From NCBI RefSeq assembly GCF_036178845.1, contig NZ_CP108070.1:2046001-2110000 (forward strand): a stretch of 64,000 nt of DNA, written 5' to 3'. Source of the DNA: Streptomyces sp. NBC_00271 (GTDB lineage: Bacteria > Actinomycetota > Actinomycetes > Streptomycetales > Streptomycetaceae). Below the pieces are notes generated by a model that was not told the origin of the DNA, ran no database searches, and worked only from the letters and a program-made list of their open reading frames with translations. Shown here piece by piece: positions 35,990 to 46,800 of this stretch. Both the position numbers and the translations under genes were made by a program. The stretch's first letter is position 1. Every line of letters starts with the position of its first letter.

Positions 35990-38900
35990 TCACAACCTCC
36001 GGTAAACGCGCCACTCATAGGGGGTCTGGATCGGATCGATGGCACCGCCATCGGCACGCCTCATCGTTCCGAACATGTGTTCAGGATGGATTCCCGTCCC
36101 GCGATCGACCAGCTCGAAGCCTGCTTCCTGTATGGCCTCGTCACTGGCCTTTCTGAACTTGTTCGCCCTGGCAGCCGACACGATCAAGGTGCCACCTCTC
36201 TCCATGACGCGAGCCGTCTCTGCATTCACTGGGTTGAACCCGTATGGGTTGACGGCATGAACGGTACTGAACGTTCCGTCGTCGAAGGGCAGGTTCTGTG
36301 CGTCGGCCTGCATGACGTCGGGGTGGCCCGGATTGAGGTCCACGTTGGTAGCGTGAGGCATCGGGTTGTCGCCCGCGCCCAGGTTGAGCGTGCTTCCCCC
36401 GTCCCCTCCGTCTGCCTTGCCGGATCCACCGCTGCCGCTGGATCCGCCGTTGCTCTTGGAGGAGCCACCGGCCGCGCCGCCGGGTTTGGAGCCGCCCGCC
36501 TTCGAGCCGCCGCCCTTTCCGCCACCACCGCCGCCGCTGTGGGCCGATACCTTCGGGGCCGCCTTGGACTGGGCCTGCTTCTGGACGCGGTTGCCGGTTT
36601 TCTTAGTGGCGGCCAGGGCCCTGTCGGCTGTTCGTTTCGCTGCCTCGGCTGCCTTTTTCTTCGCTCTCTGCGCCGCCAGCTTCTTCGCTCGATCGATCGC
36701 GAGCTTCTTCGCTCTCAGCGCCGCCGCCTCGGCCGCCTTCGCGGCCTTCAGGACGAACTCGGCTGCCTTCTTGGCCGCCTTGAACGACTCGATCGCCTTG
36801 ATAGTGCGGTTGACAGCCTTGATGACGGACGGGATCTTGCCGAGCTTCGACCACGGGATCGCGTCGACCGCGATGCCGACACAGGACCACATGTCGCCGC
36901 CGAAGCACGCCATCGCGTCGTTGATGCCGATGAAGTCCTTCAGCGTCTCCCACGCCACGGCCAGAATCACCGAGGTAAGGGACTTGCCCATCATCGACTG
37001 CGCCTGAGCGACCTGCGCCGCCGACAGACCCGCGCCCGCGAGGGCCGCGGCCTGCTCGGAGGCCGACAGCGAGATGGCCAGACCCGACGGATCGGACATC
37101 GTCACCGGGTTGTTGTGCGCGTAGGCGTACCCGTTGGACTGCAGGACGTCGTTCAGGTCCAGCACCGGGTCGGCGGACAGGAAGCGTCCGACGACGGGGT
37201 CGTAGAGGCGGGCGCCCAGCGGCTGGTAGCCGGAGGCGTCGTCCTCGGTGGCACCGAGGAACCCGGTGTGGGCCTGCAGGTTGACGCCGGCCGTGTCGGT
37301 GCCGCGCTGGTTGCCGAACGGGTCCTGCTTGCGGATCCGCACCGGCATGTTGCCATTGAGGGCGACTTCGGCGTAGGTGCTGCCCTGGTGGTCGCCGGTG
37401 AGGGCGACCAGGGTCTCACTGCCGGTGCCGTAGGCGTAGCGCATGACCGCGCCGCCGGGGGCGGAGTAGGTGCGCTGGGTGTTGACCAGGACGCCGCCCT
37501 TCTGGACGGTGACCTCGGCCTCGCCCAGGTACAGCGTGGCCTGCTTGCCCTTGATCGTCATCAGGCGCGAGCCGTCAGGGCCGTAGACGTGACGGGTGTC
37601 GTTCTGTGGCGCCCACTGCTGCTCGGCCTTCGTGGCGTCACAGGTGGCGAGCACGATCGGGGTGGAGTTGGCAGAGTTGGCGCCCGTGACCGCCAGGCAG
37701 AGGGTGGAGGAGAGGTGGGTGAGCTGGCCGGAGGTGTTGCGCTTGAGCTCCTGGCCGGCCGAGCCGTCGCACTTCCGTAGCTGGACCGCGGATCCGACCG
37801 TGTTGGCGGCCGGCTGCACGCACCAGTTGTCGTAGACGTTCAGCGTGCCCCGGTCGGGGTTGGTCTGCGTCGCGCCCGGCGAAGGGGTGAAGCGCCAGTT
37901 CTGTGCCGGGGAGGCGTTACAGGTGTACAGCTGGATCGCCGTCGCGGCGACCACGAGGCCACCCTTGAGGTCCAGGCACTTGTCGGCGAGGCCCACGTAC
38001 GGGGTCTTGCCGCCGGTGCCCTGGCCGGTGATCCGGTCGATCTGGCCGTCGTAGGTCCAGGACAGCGACTGCTTGTCGCCGTTCTCGACGGAGGTGACGG
38101 TCTTGGTCTCGCCGGTGAGCTCGTACAGACGCTCCGCTTCGGCCTTGACCTGCGCGCCCGCCGGCGTGGTGTAGGTCTTGGACACCTTGGTCAGCGTGTG
38201 CGGCTGGGTGCCGTCGGCCTTGCCGTAGGCATAGGTGGTCGTGGCGTCCTTGCCGGTGTTGCCGGTGAGGTCCTTCTCGGTCAGCTTCTTGCGGTTGCCG
38301 AGCAGGTCGTACTCGTACTCCTGCCAGTAGCCGGAGTTGTCCTTGCCGGCCGCCACGTTGAGCGTGCCGTCACTGTTCTTCGGAGCCGTGCAGGCGCTCT
38401 GGTCCTTGGAGGTCCAGGCCGACTTCAACTGACCCAGCGGGTCATAGGTGAAGCACTGCCGCTCCTCGATGCCGGTGGAGCCCTCCTGGATCGAGGTCAC
38501 GTTGCCGGCCGGGTCGTAGGCGTACGACCGGTTGGAGACCAGCCACGGATTGTTCGGGTTCTGGCCGACCAGGCTCTTGTCCCCGGTCTGCTCGCGGAAG
38601 ACCGACTGCTGCTTGAGCTCACCGCTGGACTCGTCGAACGTGTTCTGCGTCCACACCCGGTAGGGCTGGGCACCGAGCGTGGAGCGCAGCACCTGGCCGT
38701 AGGGGTCGTAGACCGTCTCGGAGCCGTACCAGTCCTTGCCGGAGACGGAGAGCGGGTTGCCGTCCTTGTTGTAGCGGACGACGAGCTTCTCCTCGCCGAG
38801 CTTGCCGATCTTCGGGAGGGTCGACTCCTCCAGCACGCCGTTGTCGCTGTACTTGTAGGAGTACTTGTACGACGTGTCCAGGCCCCAGGTGTCCTTGACG

Positions 38901-41900
38901 GACTGCGGCAGGGTCAGCGTGGTCGAGGTCGGCTGGTAGTCCTTGGTGTAGCCGTCGACCTGCTGGGTGTACGCCTCGGTGTCGGTGTAGCGGGTGGCGG
39001 TGTAGGGCATGCCCTTGCCGCCGGGCGCCAGGTCGTAGGTGAAGCCGGCCAGGAGCGGGCCGTCCGCGGCGTTCAGGTGCTGTTCCGTGGGCCGGGACAG
39101 GATGTCGTAGTTGTTCCAGACCTCGACGCCGCGGGCGTTCTTGGTGTGGAGCGCGCGGTCGTACTTGTCGTACCACGTCGACGTGGTGCCCGTGTCGGGG
39201 TCGGTGGCGGTCTCCTGACGGCCGCGGTTGTCGTAGGTCCACGACCACGCGTGCGTGGCGTCGGCGGTGTTGTACGCCTTCACCATCTGGCCGCGCGTGT
39301 CGTACTCGTACTTCATCGACGTGAAGCCGCCGGGCGCGTCCGAGTTGAACGTGTCCACCCGCTTCGTGCGCCCGAGGGCGTCGGTGTAGACCCGGTAGGA
39401 GGAGGCCCCCTGCGGGTTGACGACCTTGGACCAGTCCAGGCCGTACTCGTAGCGGGTGGCCCGCGCCGGGACCGGCTCCGACTTGGACTCGTGGGTCAGC
39501 GGGTCCTCGACCTTGAGGACCGGCGTCTCCTCCAGCACGCGGCCGGAACCGTCGTAGGTGTAGCGCGTGATGTTCGGGACGACCGTGTCGCTGACCGGGC
39601 TGAACAGCTCACCGAGCTTGGCCTCGTACGTCAGGTAGGCGTTGTTGGTCTGCCACACCTCACCGGAGCTGTTGTACAGCGTGTCGGTGATCAGGTAGCC
39701 GCCGCCGTCCGCCTCCTCCTGCGTCTGCCGCTCTCGGCCGAGGCCGTCGTAGACGGTGACGGAGGTCTCGATGCGGTTGTTGTAGCCGCGGGTGTAGGTG
39801 GTGACGTACGAGGGCTTGCGTTCCTCGCCCTCCTTGTACTCCGGGATCGTGTAGACGGCCCGGAAGTCCGGCACAGCCGTGTCGGAGGGGGTGCGGTCCG
39901 CCGCCCAGGCCTTCGCCAGCCGGCCCAGCGGGTCGAACTCGGCCTGCGTGACGTGGTTGTTGGCGTCGGTCGTCTTCAGGGTCGTGCCACGGCCCGGCTC
40001 CACGTCACGTGTCTCGGAGTGGCCGACGGCGTTGGACTCGACGACCTGGAAGACCTGTCCGAAGGCCGGCTTGTAGGTGATGGTGCCGGAGGTCTTGTAG
40101 TCCCGGTCGGTCATGCGGGTCACACGGCCGACGTCGTCGAACTCGGTGGTGCCGCCGGTCTGCCAGGCGGTGCCGGCGCCGTTGATCGACCAGGACTCGG
40201 TGGCCTCGCCCTGGGTGGCGTCGGCGAGCGCCGTGCCGTAGGCCTGGCCGTCGTACGCGGTCCGGGTTCCACCGGTCAGCGTGCTGAGGTTGGTGAAGTC
40301 GGCGGCCGCACAGGTGGTCGGGGAGACCAGGACCTGCTTGGACAGACCGATGAGGTTCTTGGCGGTCTGGTGGACGTACTCCGACTTGGTGCAGGACTCG
40401 TCACCGGTCTTGCCGGTGTCGCCGAGGGACTCCACCAAGGTGGGCAGACCGTAGGTCGGCTCGTAGGTGGTGCTCGTCTTCACGACCCGCTCGGGGCGGG
40501 TGTCGTCGCTGTTGGTGCCGGAGGACTTGGTGTACGCGATCTCGGTGGGTTCGGTGACGCGCCAGGCGCGCAGCGGGTCCAGGCCGTCGTCGCGGTCGCG
40601 GTGGGCCAGTTCGGTGGCGGCCGGGACGGTGACGCTGCGGGAGACCCAGTCGGTGTCGGCGTCGTCCGCCTCGTCGTAGTCGAGCTCCTCGGCGATGCGG
40701 CCGGCGAACGCCTCTTTGTCCTTGGCGATCTCGGCGCCGGTGACGTCCTTCATCGACACGGTGTCGCCCATGCCGCGGAAGAAGCGGGTGACCGCCTTCG
40801 ATCGCTTGGAGCCGATGTCGGCGTTGTCCGCGCCCGTGATCACCGTGGTCTGCTCGACGCCGGCGAACTGCGAGTAGGTCCGCGTGGACTTCTTCGTGAA
40901 CTCCGCGTCGGCGAGCTTCCAGCCCGGGTTCTTGTACTCGTACGCCGTTTTCGTCGCGAACGCGCCGTCGACGTTGGGGAGTTCCTCGATGGAGTCCACC
41001 ACGTACTTGTGGAACCAGTCGATGTCCTCGACCTCGGGGTCCGGGGACCAGAACGACGGGTAGCACAGCCGGGTGTTGGCCTTGAGCGCGGCCGTGTCCT
41101 TCTTGTCCGGCAGGTTGGTGCCGGTGGCGCAGTCGTCGGCGACCGGCTTGTAGGTGACGACGGTCTCGCCGCCGTACTCGTTGATGACGCGGCCCATGCG
41201 CAGCCGGGAGAACCCGGGGCGCGGGTCGTTCGGGCGCATCACCCGGTTCGGCATGTCCTCCGCGTTGGACTCGAAGCGCACCGCGTTGAGGGTGGCGCTC
41301 TTGCCGTCGCGGTCGTAGCCGGTGCGCTGGACGGACTCCAGCCACAGGGCGGTGTTCGGGCCGGTCTTGAGGACCGGGAAGCTCTGCTTGAGGGTGTGCT
41401 TGTCCACCACCTGGCGGACGGTGGTGTTGGTGAGTCGCTGCGCCTCGGTGGTGATCTCTGTCAGGCGCTTACGGCTCCAGAAAGACGGGCCCGCGTTCCA
41501 GCACTTCCTCGTGTAGGTCGAGGTGACGGGCTTGCAGTTCAGGTCGGCCGGGGTGTCGTACCAGATGCGGTACTTGCCCGGGTCCTTGTCCTCGAAGTTG
41601 GTGTCCGAGCAGGTCAGCGTGGCGCTCTCGGGCAGGCAGCGCTCCTCGACCTTGAACTTGACGCTGGCCGGGGCGGTCGCGGTGAAGAGGGTGCTCGCGC
41701 GCTGGCCGTAGTCGATGTGGTCGAGCCACCCGTCGCGGTCGTAGGCGACCGGCTTCTTGAAGTCGAAGTTGCGGGCGTAGTAGTTCTGGTCCTTCTTCCA
41801 CCACAGGGACATCGCGTTGCCGTGGACGTCCTCGACGTAGTCGAGGTTCCAGCGCCAGCCCTGGGTGCAGCCGGAGTCCTTCCAGTCACCGGCCTTGTAG

Positions 41901-43417
41901 CAGTCCTCGCCCTCGTGGTTGCCGTACACGGGCACGGTCAGCACGGAGTCGGTGACGGACCGGCCGGAGGTCCAGCCGGGCAGCTTGTGCTTGCCGAAGT
42001 GGTACTTGGTGCCGTCGCGCGTGGTGACGACCCAGTACTCGCCCTTGTAGGCGCCGTTGCCGTTGTCCGCATCGAAGAGCCGCTCCACCTTGGAGCCGTC
42101 GCCGTTGGCGGTGAACCACTTGCCCTGGTCCTTGTCCCAGACCAGCTCGGTGGTCATGCCGCCCAGCGACAGGGTGGCGTTGTTCGAGCCCCAGCACAGG
42201 TCCGCGGTGCGGTGGGTCTTGTTGTTGGAGCCCTCCTTCTTGGAGTCCTCACGGCAGTTGACGTACGTCCGGGTGATGGAACCCGGGTTGTAGTCCCAGC
42301 CGTCACCGATCCAGGAGGCCTGGTTGTTGGTGGCGGAGGTGCGGCCGTCGACGGACTGCGAGGAGTAGCCGAGGGACACCTTCGGCATCAGGCCGCCGGC
42401 GGTCTCGGGCACCTGCACGTCGTACGAGTAGGTGAACGCGCCGGACGACGACCCGGCCGCCCAGGAGCCGGAGGACAGCAGCGGGCTGGCGGTGAAGTCG
42501 CCGGAGGCGGAGGCGCCGGTGTCCATGGCGCCGACGACCTGCGGGCCGGAGGTGTCCACGACCGGCAGGACGTCACCGCTGCGGAACGACGCCGTGCGCG
42601 CGGAAGCGCCGGACGTCGTCGAGCCGGCGTTGTCCCCGAGCAGGTCGGAAACCGGGACGGAGCCGGTGAGGATCTTGCGGGTGGCGGCTTTCTTCGCGGC
42701 GGTGGACTTGGTGGGCGCCTTCTTCGCGGGGACCACCTTGACCGAGCTGCGCAGCCGCTCGGGCTGCTTCTCGGTCTTGCCCGACATGGTCGTCGTACCG
42801 CTGTCGGCGGCGCAGTCGCCGGTGTCGGGCGCGTCGATGACGCAGTTGGGCAGCAGGACGAGGCCGAAGCGGGTGGCGGCCTGCGGGCCGTAGAGGTCGG
42901 CGAAGCCGGTGGTGTCGACGGCGAGCGAGACCTGTGCGGTCGGGTCGGCTGTGGCCGGCGGCGTGACCTTCATGATCATGCCGGAGACGTTCGCGTCCTG
43001 GGACGCGCTCGGCGCGGCCAGCTCGACCTTCCAGTCACCGGCGAGTGCGGTCGGATCGGCGCCCGCGGGCACGCCGACGGCGATCGGCAGGTCTTCGACA
43101 GGGACCGTGGTGCCGGGCGCGGTGTCCGTCTTCAGCGTGGCGACACCGGTGTCCTTCGTCCACGGCGTCACAGCGCTCGGCGTGTACGGGACGACGGGGA
43201 CCTCGGGCGCGGTGGTGAGGTTCTTCTCGGCTTCCTCGTCCGCCGGAAGCGCGGTGCTCTCCGGCAGGTCCGGGAGCTTGACCTCCTCACGCGTCATGCC
43301 CGGGCCGGGTATCGCCCACGCCTCCGCCCCGAGGCTGCTCACCATCAAGGCCGAGGACAACAAAAGGACGGTCGCCACACGGCATTGCCGGCGGCGCCGT
43401 CGTTGTGACTCCGTCAT
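35990..43417 (-). CDS. Secreted RHS polymorphic toxin with ricin-B lectin module and methyltransferase-like C-terminal domain
   Basis: 2,475 aa. ATG at 43417 gives an arginine-rich Sec signal (RVATVLLLSSALMVSSLGA). An SpvB-like N-terminal shell starts near residue 325. RHS/YD repeats run roughly from 1180 to 1800. A ricin-B-type lectin insertion (CLDLKGG, QLYTCNASPAQNWRF, LCLAVTGANS) occupies about 1810-1945. The RHS core (YQPLGARLYDPVVGRFLSAD, YAYAHNNPVTMSDPSG) is near 2050-2112. A pre-toxin region (ACFGGDMWSCVGIAVDAIPW) follows, then an Ala/Lys coiled linker (about 2210-2290) and a Gly/Ser hinge. Residues about 2341-2475 show LNLGAGDNP, NVDLNPGHPDVMQADAQNLP, VHAVNPYGFNPVNAE and GGTLIVSAARANKF, a class I methyltransferase pattern with NPYG where amine methylases have NPPY. 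The target is unknown. Confidence 0.85.
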   Translation of the reverse strand: MTESQRRRRRQCRVATVLLLSSALMVSSLGAEAWAIPGPGMTREEVKLPDLPESTALPADEEAEKNLTTAPEVPVVPYTPSAVTPWTKDTGVATLKTDTAPGTTVPVEDLPIAVGVPAGADPTALAGDWKVELAAPSASQDANVSGMIMKVTPPATADPTAQVSLAVDTTGFADLYGPQAATRFGLVLLPNCVIDAPDTGDCAADSGTTTMSGKTEKQPERLRSSVKVVPAKKAPTKSTAAKKAATRKILTGSVPVSDLLGDNAGSTTSGASARTASFRSGDVLPVVDTSGPQVVGAMDTGASASGDFTASPLLSSGSWAAGSSSGAFTYSYDVQVPETAGGLMPKVSLGYSSQSVDGRTSATNNQASWIGDGWDYNPGSITRTYVNCREDSKKEGSNNKTHRTADLCWGSNNATLSLGGMTTELVWDKDQGKWFTANGDGSKVERLFDADNGNGAYKGEYWVVTTRDGTKYHFGKHKLPGWTSGRSVTDSVLTVPVYGNHEGEDCYKAGDWKDSGCTQGWRWNLDYVEDVHGNAMSLWWKKDQNYYARNFDFKKPVAYDRDGWLDHIDYGQRASTLFTATAPASVKFKVEERCLPESATLTCSDTNFEDKDPGKYRIWYDTPADLNCKPVTSTYTRKCWNAGPSFWSRKRLTEITTEAQRLTNTTVRQVVDKHTLKQSFPVLKTGPNTALWLESVQRTGYDRDGKSATLNAVRFESNAEDMPNRVMRPNDPRPGFSRLRMGRVINEYGGETVVTYKPVADDCATGTNLPDKKDTAALKANTRLCYPSFWSPDPEVEDIDWFHKYVVDSIEELPNVDGAFATKTAYEYKNPGWKLADAEFTKKSTRTYSQFAGVEQTTVITGADNADIGSKRSKAVTRFFRGMGDTVSMKDVTGAEIAKDKEAFAGRIAEELDYDEADDADTDWVSRSVTVPAATELAHRDRDDGLDPLRAWRVTEPTEIAYTKSSGTNSDDTRPERVVKTSTTYEPTYGLPTLVESLGDTGKTGDESCTKSEYVHQTAKNLIGLSKQVLVSPTTCAAADFTNLSTLTGGTRTAYDGQAYGTALADATQGEATESWSINGAGTAWQTGGTTEFDDVGRVTRMTDRDYKTSGTITYKPAFGQVFQVVESNAVGHSETRDVEPGRGTTLKTTDANNHVTQAEFDPLGRLAKAWAADRTPSDTAVPDFRAVYTIPEYKEGEERKPSYVTTYTRGYNNRIETSVTVYDGLGRERQTQEEADGGGYLITDTLYNSSGEVWQTNNAYLTYEAKLGELFSPVSDTVVPNITRYTYDGSGRVLEETPVLKVEDPLTHESKSEPVPARATRYEYGLDWSKVVNPQGASSYRVYTDALGRTKRVDTFNSDAPGGFTSMKYEYDTRGQMVKAYNTADATHAWSWTYDNRGRQETATDPDTGTTSTWYDKYDRALHTKNARGVEVWNNYDILSRPTEQHLNAADGPLLAGFTYDLAPGGKGMPYTATRYTDTEAYTQQVDGYTKDYQPTSTTLTLPQSVKDTWGLDTSYKYSYKYSDNGVLEESTLPKIGKLGEEKLVVRYNKDGNPLSVSGKDWYGSETVYDPYGQVLRSTLGAQPYRVWTQNTFDESSGELKQQSVFREQTGDKSLVGQNPNNPWLVSNRSYAYDPAGNVTSIQEGSTGIEERQCFTYDPLGQLKSAWTSKDQSACTAPKNSDGTLNVAAGKDNSGYWQEYEYDLLGNRKKLTEKDLTGNTGKDATTTYAYGKADGTQPHTLTKVSKTYTTPAGAQVKAEAERLYELTGETKTVTSVENGDKQSLSWTYDGQIDRITGQGTGGKTPYVGLADKCLDLKGGLVVAATAIQLYTCNASPAQNWRFTPSPGATQTNPDRGTLNVYDNWCVQPAANTVGSAVQLRKCDGSAGQELKRNTSGQLTHLSSTLCLAVTGANSANSTPIVLATCDATKAEQQWAPQNDTRHVYGPDGSRLMTIKGKQATLYLGEAEVTVQKGGVLVNTQRTYSAPGGAVMRYAYGTGSETLVALTGDHQGSTYAEVALNGNMPVRIRKQDPFGNQRGTDTAGVNLQAHTGFLGATEDDASGYQPLGARLYDPVVGRFLSADPVLDLNDVLQSNGYAYAHNNPVTMSDPSGLAISLSASEQAAALAGAGLSAAQVAQAQSMMGKSLTSVILAVAWETLKDFIGINDAMACFGGDMWSCVGIAVDAIPWSKLGKIPSVIKAVNRTIKAIESFKAAKKAAEFVLKAAKAAEAAALRAKKLAIDRAKKLAAQRAKKKAAEAAKRTADRALAATKKTGNRVQKQAQSKAAPKVSAHSGGGGGGKGGGSKAGGSKPGGAAGGSSKSNGGSSGSGGSGKADGGDGGSTLNLGAGDNPMPHATNVDLNPGHPDVMQADAQNLPFDDGTFSTVHAVNPYGFNPVNAETARVMERGGTLIVSAARANKFRKASDEAIQEAGFELVDRGTGIHPEHMFGTMRRADGGAIDPIQTPYEWRVYRRL

Positions 43418-43832
43418 GGCTGGGCGTCCCCGCCTCAGCCATGACGGTGGACTTTGAGCACGCATACGCGTCGACCCCACCAAGGCGAAAAACAACAGAT
43501 GGAGACCGAACCCTCTGTCATGACCGCCACACGATTCAAGATCAGCCGAGGACCGTTCACGGTGGGCGATGTGATCTCCACCACGGGACGAGGCCTGCCG
43601 CGTCGCCATACTCGTGGATCAATCCGACAGGATGCCGAAAAAGCTTGCGCATGACCGCACTTCGGGTGATCAAAAGCTGCAAATAGTACATGGTCAATTC
43701 CTGGTCAAGCACCCCCCACGAAAACGTCACAGATTCATAAATTATTCATATGTGGACCTGGTGTGCCGAACGTGTGATCGTGTCCGCGCCCATGCCCAAT
43801 CCGCCTGGTCCACACGGGAGTAGACCGCCGCC
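43418..43832. promoter_or_regulatory. Shared divergent promoter region of RHS and VCBS genes
   Basis: 415 bp between the divergent starts, becoming strikingly AT-rich at 43660-43755 (direct ATTCAT repeats in ATTCATAAATTATTCATATG). No gene is seen here. The AT-rich core probably contains promoters for both giant genes, so a single regulator could control the locus. No convincing -35/-10 pair was assigned. Confidence 0.5.
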
Positions 43833-46800
43833 GTGTCCGCGCCGCCTCGTTTTCTCAGCCCCTTCGTGCGCACGCGCACCAGGCTGGCTCTCACCCTCGG
43901 CCTCGTACTGGCCGCCCTGACCGCCGCGCTGCTGCCCTGGTGGCAGCCTGACGAACCCTCACCACCACAAGCCGGCAAAGCCACCGAAGCACGGCAGGCC
44001 GCGACCGGCCCGCGTGACGAGGAGGCCGCCCAGGCCGAGGCCCGGCGCACCCACAAGCCGGTCCTCGTCGACACCGCCACCACCGCCACCTCCCAGACCT
44101 GGGCGCAGCCGGACGGCCAGTTGCGCATGAAGGTCACCGCCACTCCGACGCGGGCGAAGACCGCGAACGGCAAGTGGGCGCCGATCGACAACCGGCTGCG
44201 GCGCGTGGAGAACGCCGTCCGCGGCCTGGGCGTCCAGCCGGTCAACCCCGCCCAGCCGGTCCGCTTCTCCAGCGGCACTCCCGGCAAGACCACCACCCGT
44301 GCCGACCGCTCCTTCGCCCGCCTGCCGCTGGCCGACGAGCCGCAGACGCAGGAGACGGTGCTGGCCGAGGTGGACATCGCCGGACACACCGTCGCCTACA
44401 CCTGGCCCGGGCAGCTGCCCGAGCCGGTGCTCGACGGCCCGCGCGCCCTCTACTCCGAGGTGCTGCCGGGCGTCGACCTGCTGCTGGTCGCCCGCGAGGA
44501 GGGGGGTTTCGCCCAGCTGCTGATCGTCAAGAACAAGGAGGCCGCGCAGAGCAAGGCACTGGCCACCGTGGCCTACGGGCTGCGCTCGAAGACGGCCGTC
44601 TTCCACCACGACGAGAGCACCGGCCGCATCCTGGTGCAGGACGGCTCCGGCAAGGAGATCGGCTCCATCCCGACCCCCTTCGCCTGGGACTCCAACGGCC
44701 GTGACCCCGAGCTCGACGAGGGTGAGGGCAACCCGCGCACGTCCGTCGCCACCCCGGCCGACGTGCTGAAGCTGTCCGGCCTGACCGGCATCGAGCCCGG
44801 TGCGCACAGCGCCCCGATGCCCGTCCAACTGACCGGCGACGGCACCGGCGCCGCCCGCCTCGACCTGCACGCCGCACAGGCCGGCCTGTTCACCGACGCC
44901 GATGTGAAGTTCCCGGTGTACGTCGACCCAACGCTCAACAGCGGCTGGCTGGCGTGGACCGTGGCCTACAAGCCGTACCCGAACACCAGCTTCTGGAACG
45001 GCACCAACTTCAGTTCCGGCACCTCCGACGCCCGCGTGGGCCACGAGAACGAGACCGGCGGCACCGCCCGCTCCTTCTGGCGGATGAACTACAGCACCAG
45101 CCTGAAGGGCGCGGACATCACCTCCGCGACCTTCAAGGTGCTCAACAACCACTCCTGGTCCTGCACCACCCGCGAGTTCCAGTTCTGGCTGACCGGGGCG
45201 ATCTCCTCCGGCACGACGTGGAACAAGCAGCCGAGCTGGTCCACCGAGATCCAGCGCAAGTCGTTCGCACACGGCTGGTCCTCGTCCTCCTGCCCGGACG
45301 ACTACGAGGACTTCAACGTCAAGGCCGCTGCCCAGAAGGGCGCGGACGGCGGCTGGTCGAACATCACCTTCGGCATGCGCGCCACCAGCGAGGGCGACGT
45401 CCAGACCTGGCGCAAGTTCAATGCGACCAGCGCCGCGATGGACGTGGTCTACAACCGACCGCCCGCCACGCCGTCCAGCGTCTCCAGCACACCCGGCGGC
45501 ACCTGCAACCAGACCACCGCCGGGGCTACCGTCGGCAAGACCAACCTGGTGCTGTCGGCGAAGTCCTCCGACCCTGACGGCAACCTCAAGGGCCTGCGCT
45601 TCCGGTTCTGGAAGTCCGGCGCCACCACCCCGGCCGGCACTCTGGTCACCAGCCTGTCCAGCGGCAAGGGCACCCTGACGATCGCCTCCAGCACCCTGGT
45701 CGACAAGGGCGTCTACTACTGGGACGTGCGCGCGGAGGACAGCAACTCCCCAACGGCGGTGTCCGCCTACTACCCCACCAGCGGCAACCGCTGCACCGTC
45801 ACCGTCGACGGCTCCGGCCCGCCGCCGCCCACCGTGGACAGCGACACCTTCCCCGAGGCCACGCCCAACGCCCAGACCTGGGCGAAGGCCAAGTTCGGCC
45901 AGACCGGTGCCGTCACCTTCACCTCCGAGGGCGCGTCGAAGTTCCGGTGGTCCATCGAGGGCAACAACCCCCTCGATGTGCCCGCCACGAACAGCACCGC
46001 CACCCTTCCCGCCTTCGCACCGGCGCACGCGGGTCCCAACACCCTCCAGGTGTACGCCTACGACTCCCTGGGCAACCCCAGCAAGCGCACGGACTACTCG
46101 TTCTTCGTGCCGCCGAGGGACACGGCAGACGGCCCCATGGACACGGGCGGCGACAACACACCCGACCTGCTGATCGTGAACGCCGACGGCAACCTGCGCA
46201 CGTGCGTGGGCGGTGAGAACGGCGACCTGTACAACTGCCTGGCCGCCTCGTACGACGCCGACAAACAACCCGACCCGGAGGGCCACTGGTACGACCCGGC
46301 CACCGGCAAGGCGGCCCTGATCGCCCACTACCAGGACACCTACCCGGGCGACGGCTCCACCGACCTGTTCGCGGTCTCCCCGGACGGCCACTTCTGGCTC
46401 TACCCCGGCGACGGCTACGGCAGCTTCGACGTCACCCAGCGCCTTGAGATCCGCCTGCCCTCGAACGCTCCGGCGCCCTCGACGTGGACGCAGATCAAGG
46501 CCGTCGGCGACATCACCGGCGACAAACTGCCCGACCTCGTCCTGCGGGCCGGTGCCCAGTTCTGGACGCTGTCCGGTTACACCGGCGCCACCTTCCAGAC
46601 GGCCACGTTGATGAACGACAACGCCTGGGCTCGCCGGGAGATCGTCAACGTCGCCGACATCAACGGCGACAGCACTCCCGACCTGCTGTGGCGCAACCTG
46701 GACAACGGCAACATGTACGACCGCCAGGGCAAGCCCGGCGCCGTCACCGGCAGCGTCGACCTGGAATCGCTCAAGGTGGCAGCCAACTCCCTCACCGGCG

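Noticed and set aside
38198..43408. Plus-strand open frame of 1,736 codons
   Set aside because: It is antisense to the RHS gene; its translation is Val/Gly/Arg/Leu-rich with no motifs, a by-product of high third-position GC in the true gene.
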